A DNA stretch of 64,000 nucleotides from Rhododendron vialii (Eukaryota; Streptophyta; Magnoliopsida; Ericales; Ericaceae), in assembly GCF_030253575.1 (NCBI RefSeq), contig NC_080568.1:30531001-30595000 (forward strand). Direction: 5' to 3'. Shown here one piece after another: positions 23,701-34,621 of this stretch. How positions within the stretch are numbered: the stretch's first letter is position 1; the number at the start of each line of letters is the position of its first letter. Made by a program: the position numbers and the translations under genes. Below the pieces are notes generated by a model. It was not told the origin of the DNA. It did not search any database and worked only from the letters and a program-made list of their open reading frames with translations.

Positions 23701-26700
23701 CAATATCAGAGACTCTACGCCCCTATCTCAATCCCTGAGAGAGAAAGCGGGAGGGAGGGGTATCATTATCTGAACTTGTGTGTTTGCTAGCAATAGTTGG
23801 GCGAAAACCGTAGGGGATGCATTAAGTTACATATTTGCAAGTTGCAACTAGTAGGGTGAAGATAATGCTGCAAAGCTGACCTTCAAGAAAAAATTTCAAG
23901 TATGATAGTCAAGCTCTCTTGCCAAAGAGGGAAACAGAACCCTGCCCATATGATAGTCTTTATGAGATGTACAAACATAAAATGCGAGAAAATAGTTACC
24001 CTGACTGGGTGAATTCCTGCATAACAGCAGCAGTTTCCCTAACAAGTTGAGTTACAGGGATCGGTTCCTGCAGATTACCATCATCGGCATCATCAGAGAC
24101 AGAGTTCTATGGTCTAAAGGAGTAATACAGCTAGCATAAACAGAAATGCAAGGGCAGGATTGAATTGTGATATCATTAATGACTTGGCAAGAAACAGGAA
24201 ATGTGGCAAATACAGGAAACAAACAACGAAAAGGAAAATTGATTGTACCTTGTATAATCGATGATATTGTTCAGCCTGCTTCCTGCTTTTTCTAACCAAA
24301 ACTCGAGCATCAGGGCCCATGCCACTGCAAGTGATAAGAAAGTCAAGTGAGAGAGATGCAAGGTGCTGGGGAAATATCCAAGAACAAAATAAGGAACTAA
24401 AAATGCAAAACAAAGTTAGAAAACTCATTATTACGTCAAGGCAATGTTTGGCTTGTACAACAACGGCTACATGCACATCTAGAAAGATGGGTCCTTATTA
24501 AGTTTCCCATATACCACATTTTAATTGGACTAAGTATTAGGATGTACCAGTTATCAAGAGATCAAACTCTAAATGCACTTAAGATATGAGAACATAATAC
24601 ACTTCCATATCATGACAACCAGTCTAGTTGTGCCCGGTGCCCACTCAAGGAAAAGTAAAGCTGGTAAACTAGAGTACTGAGCTAATGAGGCATGGAGGCT
24701 AGTCAGAGAAACCAACTCTCAATCACTCAAAGACTTCCTTTAGAGTTCAAGACCAAAATAAACTTTTCCGATAGCGCTTTTCTGCAATTTTCAGTTCCAA
24801 GATTACTACAGGCCAGGTTATATGGTGTTAAAGTTATGGCAATAACAAGACGTAGGAGCATTAAATATTCAAACCTATATACAACTCCAATATTTGGGGT
24901 CAATATCTGAATCTTTTGCACCTGCAATCCAACAATTCCAAGAATTAAAGCAAGCCTCTCTAATTTCTCTAGACATAAAAAATAACGAAGAAAAACTGCA
25001 AACATTCTTAATATTAATCAATCTACAGTACAGTGCAATAGTGAAGTGATAATTGTAATTACAAGAAAAGCCATATAAATTAGAAAGAAAGTGAAAACTC
25101 TTGGCACAGGGGTCACCTTTTGAGCTTACTAAATAAATGGCAAATTTATTTAATCACACAATTAGAGATTTTGATAGCTGAGTTATATCATGGAATTGTG
25201 ATAAAACAATTTGCAATAGTAAGTTAGTAACATGCTAAATATTAGTAGACATCTACTACTAAGAGAAAGGGGGAAAAAGGAGGAGGAGAGAGCCATAGAA
25301 TTGGTTGATTTACTAAAAAATCAAAGAAAATATTGCATAAACTCCAAGTCATGTCACGACTAGGAAGAGCCATGGAAAAATGTTTATACTAACCGATGCT
25401 TCATCAACCAAGATAGATGGTAGTTTCTTCTCTGTTGCAATGACGACACCATTAGCAGCTGCAAACACCAAAACAAGAAACCAAAACAAGAAAATTATAC
25501 CAAAAGGATCACGAAGATATAATTATCTAAGCGTGAATATAGATATCTCCACTATGCCTACGAAGATGGATAGCCAAGAACACTCTAAATAACTACAAGG
25601 GTCAATAGTCAAGACCAATGATTAGACAAGTCCAACCACTTCAGCTCACAAGTAAAGTTTCCATAGAAAAAAGAGAATAATAGACAACAGAGAGGAAAGG
25701 AGCAATATTGGGAGTCCTTTCAGAAATTGAAATACCATGTTCCCCTCTTTTCAATGTCTCACATGCTACTCTCAAGGTAACTTTGAAGGTGCTAAATGGC
25801 TCAAACCAACTTGGTCAACTTTTAAATTGGATTTGAAAACCAGCTATACAGCTTTTATCATCAATATTTTCCTTCCCGCAAATTGGCATAAATTTAGATT
25901 TTGACTCACTTCAACTAACTGTAAAACACTCAAAATTCTTGGTCACAGAACACGATAACTTTGCAGGTATTAAAAAGCTCTAACAAAGTTGGTGAACTGG
26001 TAAATTGGATTTCATTCTAGTTATACAAGTATCAAAAAATATCAACAGCCTGGTAAAATAAAGGAAACAAAAACTTATGAAGCACAAGCACTGGTACACA
26101 AGAATGTGAACGGTACAAGACCATTCAAACCACTTCAATAAGCAACAGAACAGAAAATTGCCATATGCCATAGACCTAAATATGCTTTCACGTGCAAAGA
26201 GAAGTTGGTGCACCCAACACACCAATGAGACCTCTCACTCACACAAGAATTCTCACCTCTACTATCTGCCCCTCCTCCTCCAAATAAGGTTGCATCTTCA
26301 TCAAGATATCAAATTTAATCGCTTCCCCTAAGATCAATGAGGATTTCTACGCAACTGATGACCCATCAGCGAACACTAAAAAGGGAGAGGCAACACCTAG
26401 TCTTAAAACATACTATATCCAACATGGCCCTAAACACGTTTGTTTCCTTATCTAAAAATGGGGTGTCTGCGTAGCGTGTTTGTGTCCGTGCTTCGTAGAT
26501 GGCAAAGGCCTAACATCCACTACGCTGTGAACTTATAGTCTCCCACTACCTTAGTACCATGCTTGCCAATAGCCTACAAACGAAAGCCAATACTTTTACG
26601 AAAAAAACACTTAAATATCGACATTTAATAGAAGGGAAACGTACTAAATAAAACCATAACCATCACAAGGAGATAGTAGGTTTCGCATTACCTTTAATCC

Positions 26701-26947
26701 CCAAGGATGTTTGACCCGATCCGACGGCCGTTAAGGCGTGTTCGATTTGAACAAGCTTCCCAGAAGGGCTGTTCCACATAATACCAATGGTAAGTAAAAA
26801 TCAGAAATTTGTGGGAAAAAAACACACAAATACGGATGTATAATACTTTTGATGAGTACAAAAAAAGGAAATTGAAAACTTTAATATCAATTAAGTGAAT
26901 TCATACCTGAATGTGGTGAGAGAGAATGAATACTGGCTGTCGCCCAT
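20715..26947 (-). CDS. PAB1: 20S proteasome subunit alpha type-2
   Basis: Encodes a 235-aa subunit of the outer alpha ring of the 20S proteasome, which gates entry into the proteolytic chamber. Eleven coding exons on the minus strand join in frame: 26,947-26,907; 26,768-26,692; 25,458-25,394; 24,921-24,875; 24,324-24,249; 24,067-24,000; 23,104-23,035; 22,044-21,959; 21,180-21,118; 20,932-20,867; 20,763-20,715. Their sum is 708 nt, which equals the usual plant length exactly. The start MGDSQYSFSLTTFSPSGKL is the alpha-ring N-terminal signature. Other family words are LTPNIGVVY, RKSRKQAEQYHRLYK, GGVRPFGVSLLVAG, VDPSGSYFSWKA and the end EIADYLEEVE. No active-site Thr is expected for an alpha subunit. 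The last intron uses a GC donor (20,866-20,865); all others are GT-AG. The gene looks intact. Confidence 0.97.
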
Positions 26948-27141
26948 GGTGTTTTCGTTGGAAGTAGCAGAAATATCACTGCAGGACACAAAGATTAAAC
27001 TAGGGTTTAAGAGGAACAATTGCCTTAGATAGATCTAAACATAGAAACCGGTGGAAAAGTTCACAGCTTTTTTGAATAAATGGCAGAAACCACATAATTG
27101 ATCGATCGATCGACTGATCTTGCGTGAAAAAAAAAAGGAAG

Positions 27142-27178
<37 letters not shown>

Positions 27179-27323
27179 AGAAGAGAAACAGAGAAAGAAG
27201 CGGCGAGGGGAAAGGGTGGTGTTCTTCGATGGTGTATTTGTTTTGTTGGGCTCGACTTGTGCTGCAAGAAGGGACTGAAAAGCGATTTGAATAGGCAGAG
27301 GAAAAAAATGAAATATATTTATA
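26907..27323 (-). promoter_or_regulatory. PAB1 5' leader with intron and TATA box
   Basis: Reading the minus strand, TATAAATA lies at 27,323-27,316, followed by a leader of about 120 nt. A likely leader-intron donor (CTGTAAGT) lies at 27,178-27,177 and the acceptor CCTGCAG ends at 26,986. A run of about 15 CT dinucleotides starts right after the donor. The first coding exon follows with CACC before the ATG. The leader intron is inferred from splice-site quality and spacing. Confidence 0.6.
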
Positions 27324-27349
27324 CTTGATCTAACAAAAACAAAAAACAT

Positions 27350-27877
27350 AAATTTCCCTTGTTTATTTATTTTTTACTTAAACCACGTTCTTCTAAATTT
27401 TTTTACTTTTTAAGTACTTAAAAGTGAGACGCCCCTTTTCATTCGGTCAAGCCACCCTTGATCAAAGGGGCGAGGGACGTTGAGTGACTCTTAGAGGTAG
27501 GTTATTTATTTTTTCTCAATTCAATTGAGAGAGAAAACATTAAATGAAACCGAAAATTTTATACTTGATCAACCAAATAATTTATTGATTTCCTCTTTCT
27601 AAATGAATGCGTATTGTTTTGGTTTTCTCCTACTTTGGCAAATGATTATCGGGATTTTTTTTTCGATTGACAGGAAAAAAAAAATGATTATCGGGATTTT
27701 GTTATTTTAGTTTTAGAAAACGCTTAGGTTTTTTTTTTCCCTCCGGTGGGACGCCTATTTTTCATTAACAAAATACTCCAATTGTGTAATTGATTGTGTA
27801 CCTACTAGGCTACTACCTAGAATTTTCCGTGTATTTATTAGTATAAGATTACAAATGCCAGTTGTTATGTCGAATAA
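27350..27877. other. Intergenic, AT-rich
   Basis: Lies between the PAB1 promoter and the tRNA gene. It contains many T and A homopolymer runs and no gene. A short word repeats (GATTATCGGGATTTT near 27,640 and 27,690). Confidence 0.5.
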
Positions 27878-27959
27878 GTCGATATGTCCGAGTGGTTAAG
27901 GAGACAGACTTGAAATCTGTTGGGCTTCGCCCGCGCAGGTTCGAACCCTGCTGTCGACG
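27878..27959 (+). tRNA. tRNA-Ser (UGA anticodon)
   Basis: An 82-nt sequence folds as a class II tRNA. The acceptor stem GTCGATA pairs with TGTCGAC (one G-U pair), the D arm contains GAGTGGTTAAGGAG, the anticodon stem ACAGA/TCTGT encloses the loop CTTGAAA with anticodon TGA, a long variable arm GGGCTTCGCCC is typical of tRNA-Ser, and the T arm contains GGTTCGAACCC. Discriminator base G follows. CCA is not encoded, as usual in eukaryotes. A TTTTT pol III stop lies about 6 nt downstream. No intron. Confidence 0.96.
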
Positions 27960-28064
27960 TATTATGTCTTTTTCCCTTCTCTCTTTTTTTTTTTCCTTAG
28001 TAAAAGGGTGAAAGATTTTTTTTTTCTTAGTAAAAGGACAGAGCAATCCTTTTTTGGGCATAAT

Positions 28065-28366
28065 CACGATCATGAACCACAGGCGAGTTTTGCAGGAAAA
28101 CCAACTTCAAAAAGGGCGTTAGTATGATTAGAACCTCCTGAACCAACTCTTTTCTCAGTGTGATCGCGAATCATAAGCGAGTTTCACAAAAGAACCAAAA
28201 ATCAAAATGACGGCGTTAGCATGATTCAAATCTTGTGACCTCTTGATCCAACTCTCTTGGGCATAGATCACGAATCACAAGTGAATTTCTTGGAGAACCA
28301 AATCCAAAAGAGTGTTGCTAGCATGATTCAAACCTCGTGACTTCCTGACCACCACCCTCTCGGGTT
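28065..28366. repeat. Three tandem 95-bp units with tRNA-like promoter words
   Basis: Three diverged units of about 95-100 bp share GTTAGCATGATTCAAA, ATCACGAATCACAAG and CCAACTCTC-like words. Read on the minus strand, the units carry GGTGGTCAGGAAGTCA and GAGGTTTGAATCATGC, which resemble pol III box A and box B. They could be tandem heads of a tRNA-derived SINE. They lie between the tRNA gene and MED30. No A-tail or target duplication is evident. Confidence 0.5.
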
Positions 28367-28461
28367 TAACAAAGTTAAGGGAAAGTGAACAAAATTATTC
28401 TCCCGTGTCGGGTGAGGAATGAGCGACTAGGCTATCACTTCCCTTGTGTTACAAATAAACA

Positions 28462-28493
28462 CCCCCCCCCCCCCCCCCCCCCCGGTTCTTGTT
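28462..28493. repeat. Poly(C) run of 32 bp
   Basis: Uninterrupted C run ending 70 bp before the MED30 start codon, so probably in its promoter or leader. The length is uncertain, since such runs are prone to sequencing error. Confidence 0.9.
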
Positions 28494-28563
28494 TCAGGGT
28501 TTTCCCGTTCCTCTCTTTTCCAGCGCCCTTTTTCCTCATTCAAAAAAACCCATCTCCAAATCA

Positions 28564-30437
28564 ATGGAACCCAACACAGCAATCTCGATACCAAAAACCA
28601 CCCAGGAGCTAGCAATCGAAGGCCAAACCCACTTAGAAGCAACAATCGAAGCAGCCTTCCAGATACTCTCCTCCATGAACGACGAGCTCTGTAACCCTAA
28701 TCTGTGGTCCACCACTCCTTCTTTCTCTCCTAACAACAGCAACAACAACACGAGTGCTATGGGAAATGGGCATCACGTGAACGGCGACGTTTCTTCTGAT
28801 TCGGGGCATCATTTCGAGATGGGGGGTGGAGCCCTAGACGAGGCGAGGCTCCGGTACAAGTCTTCTGTCGCCGCTCTCCGTTCGGTTCTCGCTGCTATTC
28901 CCAATTCGCAGAAGGTAATAGAAATGGGGTTTAAGTTCGTGGCTTTTGATGTTTTATACTGTATGTCATTCTTCAGCTGAAACATTTTCTCGCTTTCTCT
29001 TGACTTCTCCAAGTCAGCCATAAAGAACACTAATACCATCATATATGATGGGGCTCCTACTGTTTAACGGCTGATTTATCTTCTCTTATCACAAAGTCTC
29101 AGGAATGTGTTAATTGACAGATTCACTGTGAGCCATATATAGTTGCACTATTTGAACAAGTCACTTCTTTTATGCCTTGTAGATATTCTAACTGTTGAAT
29201 GAAATGCTGCTGCTGCCATTTTAATGCTTCTATCATCAAGATTCCAACGGTTTTGTGACGTTTGATTGTTGCCTCTGCTGAAATTAGAGAAATTTGGGCA
29301 CCCTTAGAGATGTTTGTGCCCAATGCTGAAACTGTTTCCCATAACTCATTGATAGCACCAGTAATTTTTGACCCATGATAGGCAAGCCCTTATGACGCTG
29401 GTTCCACTACAAGCAGTTCGGTATCCCTGCCAGACCAAGCTGAAATTGAGAAGTTGGAAGAGCGAGCTTCTGTTTTGAAACAGGTACTCCTGTGAATCTA
29501 ATGTTTCTAGGATTTACTTTTTGTTCTTTCTCTGTTTTGCGATGTTGGGGATGGGAAGGCGATCCAGGGAGTGATGATTTACTAATAACCTAAGATTTAG
29601 AAATACTTATCATGTTTGTTTGCAATCCATATTTATGTATTCCTTTCTTTTAAGGGGCAGGGTTGCACGCATACAGACGTGGGACACAGACACAAACTTG
29701 GCATTTCGATTATCTAGACACATTGTACTTGTTAAAGTAAACAAGTAATATGTATAATTGAGGTATCTATCTCGAAGTAATATAGATAATAGAATATTAT
29801 TTCTGTCATGCGACATATCAATAAGAATTCAAGAACTAACAACTAAGCATCCATAGTGATGTTGACCTGGCCTAAACTCGCTAACATAGCATTCCAACCT
29901 CCTGACATGTCCCCAACAAGCAGCATAATTTTAAATTGATGTCGGAGACACATTTGTCTGACATGTGTCTGGATCATTTCCGTGTCTTAGACTTGTTGGA
30001 CACAAGTACGAGTCTGGTAAGTGCTTCTTAGGTTTGAGTGGTCACCTTCTAGTGACATTGGGCAGTCAAGGTGCTACCATCTAATGAAGAAAAGACAAGA
30101 GTACAGCACTTGGATATAGATTAGGGATATCCCTTATTGGTTTTGTTTTGGGTTATATTGTATGCTTTTTCGCAAATTGCATTGTATGTACATGTTTGTT
30201 TTAGCCACCTATAGTGGTTAGATTTCATTTTACTTTCAAAAGAAGACTATTCTTTTGGAGGAAAAATATCTCTCGCTTCTTGTGATAGCTTAATATATTG
30301 CTGGAAATTTCGATTGATATGTGTTTCTGATTTTGTAGGAGCTTGCAAACAAAAATAAGCATCTCAAGCTTCTCATAGATCAGCTAAGAGATCTTATAAC
30401 GGACATCTCAACATGGCAAAGTCCTTGTTCTATCTGA
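28564..30437 (+). CDS. MED30: Mediator of RNA polymerase II transcription subunit 30
   Basis: Encodes a 183-aa subunit of the Mediator complex, which links transcription factors to RNA polymerase II. Three exons: 28,564-28,914; 29,382-29,483; 30,339-30,437, all phase 0 with GT-AG junctions. The N-terminal part has the plant MED30 signature [20 protein letters not shown], followed by [17 protein letters not shown], then a Ser/Asn/Gly-rich linker (about residues 50-85). The conserved segment [20 protein letters not shown] follows, and exons 2-3 form a coiled coil ([20 protein letters not shown]) ending in [17 protein letters not shown], the usual C-terminus. Start chosen by match to the family N-terminus. 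Reading into intron 1 would stop after about 23 extra codons. The gene looks intact. Confidence 0.95.
29650..30020. mobile_element. GACACGG-rich foldback repeat, copy 2 (in MED30 intron 2)
   Basis: Loosely inverted ends: CAGACGTGGGACACAGACAC on the left, and on the right GTCTGACATGTGTCTGGATC with GTGTCTTAGACTTGTTGGAC. Related to 17,650-18,130. It accounts for much of the second MED30 intron and does not touch splice sites. Confidence 0.4.
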
Positions 30438-31684
30438 AATTCAAGTGCAGACAGTGATGCGTCGAGAATCCAGCCAATAAGATAATAGTTCATCTTTACC
30501 TTGTTGGTTCGGAGAAGCTGCACTTGTTCATCAAGGTGGTCTTTTATCAGCCGTCAGTGATGAGGTTCTATTAGACAAGGCATCAATGAAGAAAGTGAAA
30601 TGCTATGCGATAAATGGGGATCCATCTTTACGGATCTTGAATGCCTTAATGTGATTAAGAAATCTTGGTACCATTATGGTCATTTAGGTGATGAAAATTC
30701 TGCACTTTTACGGATATTGAGAGAGACTGTACTGTTCCGAGTGATTGCATCACCATCAATACGGCACCCTTTCGTGTTCCAAACACTGTATTCAATCTAT
30801 CCATCTTTACGGATCGCTTTTGTTCTCCTAGTACTTCGCGTACATCCTTTCCCTTAATCATTCAGAGTTGACTTACCCTGGTGTAAAGCTATTGGACATT
30901 ACCGAAGGTAGATTATGTGAACAAAAGGTTGATTGAACATGGAGAAGTATAGTCTTTTACTGGGAATTCAATCTCACACATGGTACAACATTGGTTAGGT
31001 TATTTAGATGGGTCTTTGTCTTTTCTCTATTAGTTGTTTTTTTATTGCTTCTTGAAATGATCTTCTTGCAATATATTTTCTTGTTATCAATAAGTTTACC
31101 TTTCCTAAAAAATATATAGGCATGCATCTTTTTTGAGTCAATCGTTCTCCCTTTTTGACTTTGGTTTGGATCCTTGATGGCAGTAGGATCTGACATTTTC
31201 TGGTGCGCGCTCTCTTTTTTTCTCTCTCATAATGTCAATTGTTGATAAAAGGTGTTGGTACTGGAGGACTTGAAGGCCAAACCGTAACAGTTGCTCATGC
31301 ATGGTTTTAAGGGTTTTGGATGAGGAACGTATGGTAACAAATGCTATGGTTGCCGAGCAAAAAAAAACAAATGCTATGGTAATTTTTGTAGGGATCACTC
31401 AGCAAAAAAGGTTTGAACGTCTTCCACAATTGAGAACTGACAAAACAGGTATTGAAAACTCAGAATTTTCGCATCCGGAGCTCAGGAAACAGGCCATTCT
31501 CGGAGAGACGTATCTTAAAAATATCTGAAGCTGCAATTGTATTCATTTACAGAGACTAAGAGTTCCAGAAGTCTTAAGCAACCTCTGTGATAAAGAATTC
31601 TTAGCACTTTGGGAACCAAACCATGGAGTAACCACTATGGGAAGAAGAAAAATCACATTTCCTTGTATGTATGAAACTACAAAA
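30438..31684. other. MED30 3' flank and convergent intergenic region
   Basis: Contains the presumed MED30 3' untranslated region and the far 3' flank of the CBS-PB1 gene, which converge here. A 26-bp local direct repeat (AACAAATGCTATGGT words near 31,337 and 31,368) is the only visible structure. Frames here are short and unrelated to known proteins. Confidence 0.5.
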
Positions 31685-31964
31685 ACAGAGAATACCTCCT
31701 AATCAATTATACTGGGCCTTTTTCGTCATCATAGAGAAACAGTTTTCTGCTGCTCCGAATAATTCACTTGCATACTGTTCGGTACTCAACAGCTATGAGT
31801 TCCCAGCCCTCCTCAAGAAGGTGAACAGAGAATACCTCCTAATCAATTATACTGGGCCTTTTTCGTCATCATAGAGAAACAGTTTTCTGCTGCTCCAAAT
31901 AATTCACCTGCATACTGTTCGATACTCAACAGCTATGAGTTCCCAGCCCTCCTCAAGAAGGCGA
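31685..31964. repeat. 140-bp tandem duplication over the 3' end of the CBS-PB1 gene
   Basis: Units 31,685-31,824 and 31,825-31,964 are about 97% identical (four differences seen by eye). The inner unit contains the last 10 codons and stop of the CBS-PB1 protein plus the start of its 3' untranslated region. The outer unit repeats the same coding tail downstream of the true stop. Confidence 0.95.
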
Positions 31965-34584
31965 ACACGCCTAACCCAGTGACTAGTGCGGCCCCAGCAG
32001 CTACAGTACTGTACGCTGAAGCCCATGAATCTGATTGAGCATAGTCTAGACCTCCAGATCCCGATGAACCCCTCCTACGACCACTTGTTCCAGAATAGTC
32101 CAGATGCAGTTTCAATCCCTGTTAAAAAAGAAATCGATTCACAGCTGTTAGGCCTGGTTCACTTGGAGGGTGATAAAACATGACCAAGCTTGTCTCCAGA
32201 CTCCAGTCCACTCAGAGAGGATGTGGAAAGGATGGTATTGTTTGGGCCAGTGGACCTACTACATGATCCGAACTGTTAAAAAACAATGTTGTTTTTCACA
32301 TGCTTTTTCTAAATATAAATGAGAAAAATATCATGAACGTAATTATCGGATTGATCTAGTTTTTTTCCATGGATGATCTAGATTTACTCTATGAAGGGCT
32401 CGGATTATCAAAGTAGGGCTCATGGTTTAGCCTGGATAGCACCCTCTCTCAGTCCCCTGTTTGAATGGATGGGAGACAATGCAGCCACTTAAACACAGGA
32501 ATCCAACTTTGTTTGGAAGAGAGGACTTGAGGATTCAGTCCGGCTTGATGGGCCCACTTTGATGACATCGTCTGTTTGACTTTGAAGTCCATGTTTGTGG
32601 ATTATCCACGAATCAAACTACAAATGATCAAGACACAGGCCACAGGACTATTCTCTTACCTTCCAACCGGCTAATCTGGCATGGTCCACAGCTGCAGCAA
32701 GATCACTATCAGATGCAAGTACAACCTTGTCATGGTCTTCATCTTCGTACTACAAACGCGATAAAAAAAGAACTTAGAAGTCAACACAAAGAAAACTTAA
32801 AAAATCCAATTCAGCGCATGATACTGATACATACCAAAATTTGAGGCAGGTTGTTGCGGTCAATGTCATCCCCCACCCTCTGAAGAATCGCGGTTATGAG
32901 TTCTGTCAAACTCCGTGTATCTGAACTCAGAACCAGCAAAGAGAATACAGCAAGTCAAAAATACTTTCATAGAACATGGCTACTGAAGGTTCAAGTTAAG
33001 ATGAATGACACGACCTGAATGTAAAGTTAAGATGAATGTCACACCCATAAGATTTGCCCAACAAAAATCCTGATCCCATAATGATACCTCTAGGCCATAT
33101 CCAGTCACGACTAAGATTTTTTATCAGAATACCTTAAAATTTTGAGTGAAAACTTAATTTGGTATGAACTCCAGGGAAAGTTAAATTTACTCAGATTTGG
33201 AGACCCGCCTTCTCTGTTCATGCATACCCAAAATTTGATGATTCACGGGCAGTGGTGGTGCGACCCTGGTAAGATGACGACACGATAGAGGTGCTACCGA
33301 GTTGTGATGACAACGATGGCAGTGGTGTATGAACATGTGTGATTTACACCGGTGGTGGTATGAAGTCGGGGGATGGTAGCAAGTGGACATGGTATTCCTC
33401 CGATGGTGGTGGTCCTGGTGGATGGAGGTGGCAATGGTGGGAATGATATTTCCGTAGACAAATGAAACTAAACATGACCATTGAAAGTTCTGTAAACAAC
33501 TTAGTGAGGTCACTTCATCTTGGATGCAAGTCAAAGGCAGGAGACGAATTCTGAGTTAATTTCACCCAAAGTTAAAACTTTACAGTGGGTCTGGGTAAGG
33601 AATGAGTTGCTCTCTTCTATCAGTAGAGGGAACCTCAGACCCAGAACTCAGGAACATCTGAAGGTTCCAAAATAGTAATGTCGGCTCATACAGACATATA
33701 AGCTGGAATCAGGATATTTGAAGGAGCAAAATGGATGGCATGCCACAGAAGACCCCGGACCCCATGTTTACAACCAGTTGAGCAATGTGAAAAGTAGAAC
33801 AAAAGGTATACCACAAATGAATCGATGCATCCGGCCCTTTCTATCTTGAATCTTGAAAGCAAAGGCACTAGGCAGACTCGATGAAGGATATGGAAGAGAT
33901 CTTGCTGTCTCACCACCTTCAGAAGCCAATTTCAAGGAACTGTCACTGAAAGTGTGATCTGCATGTTAGTAAATAAACATGAAAAACGGAAGGTTGAGAT
34001 GTTATACATACTTAGAGAGAGTCTACAACCTTCGAGTATCTTCATCATCCAAAGGAGATAATGCCATGGCAGAATCCCAAAAGTTTTGCATCATATTGCT
34101 TGCAGCCTCATTAGTAACCCCAGCAGTGCTTCCCACCTGGCGAATGCAGGGAATGATGAATAACGGATACAGAAGTTTGCAAAATTTCTTTACAATACCT
34201 CAATGATTAATTACCATACAGCATTGGCTATTTATCTGTTTGTGGTAATAGAATTTCTAGTGCTAACGGTTTCATGAATACAACAAGGACCAAAGAGTTG
34301 CATCACTGATCTGCAGGACCGATAAGGATTTTTATCCCTGAGTAGGGTCCAAAAGTTTGATAGATGGATCATGGATACCACGTAAAGCCATCTGGAGACT
34401 ATGGGTGGGTACGGAACAAGGCACACGTATCCGTGATTTAAAAACTACTAAAATTTGAAGTAACGGTATCCAGATTACATGTGCAACTTGAGATTGTGGC
34501 ATTTCTTGCATAGCATTAGAGCACAAGTTAGGAATAGATTTTAATTAATATTCCAATAGTTTTGCTTACTTCTTAGAGAAGCAG

Positions 34585-34621
<37 letters not shown>

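Noticed and set aside
27035-27349. 104-codon minus-strand frame upstream of PAB1
   Set aside because: It runs through the promoter, TATA box and CT repeat of PAB1, and the Ser/Leu run comes from the CT repeat.
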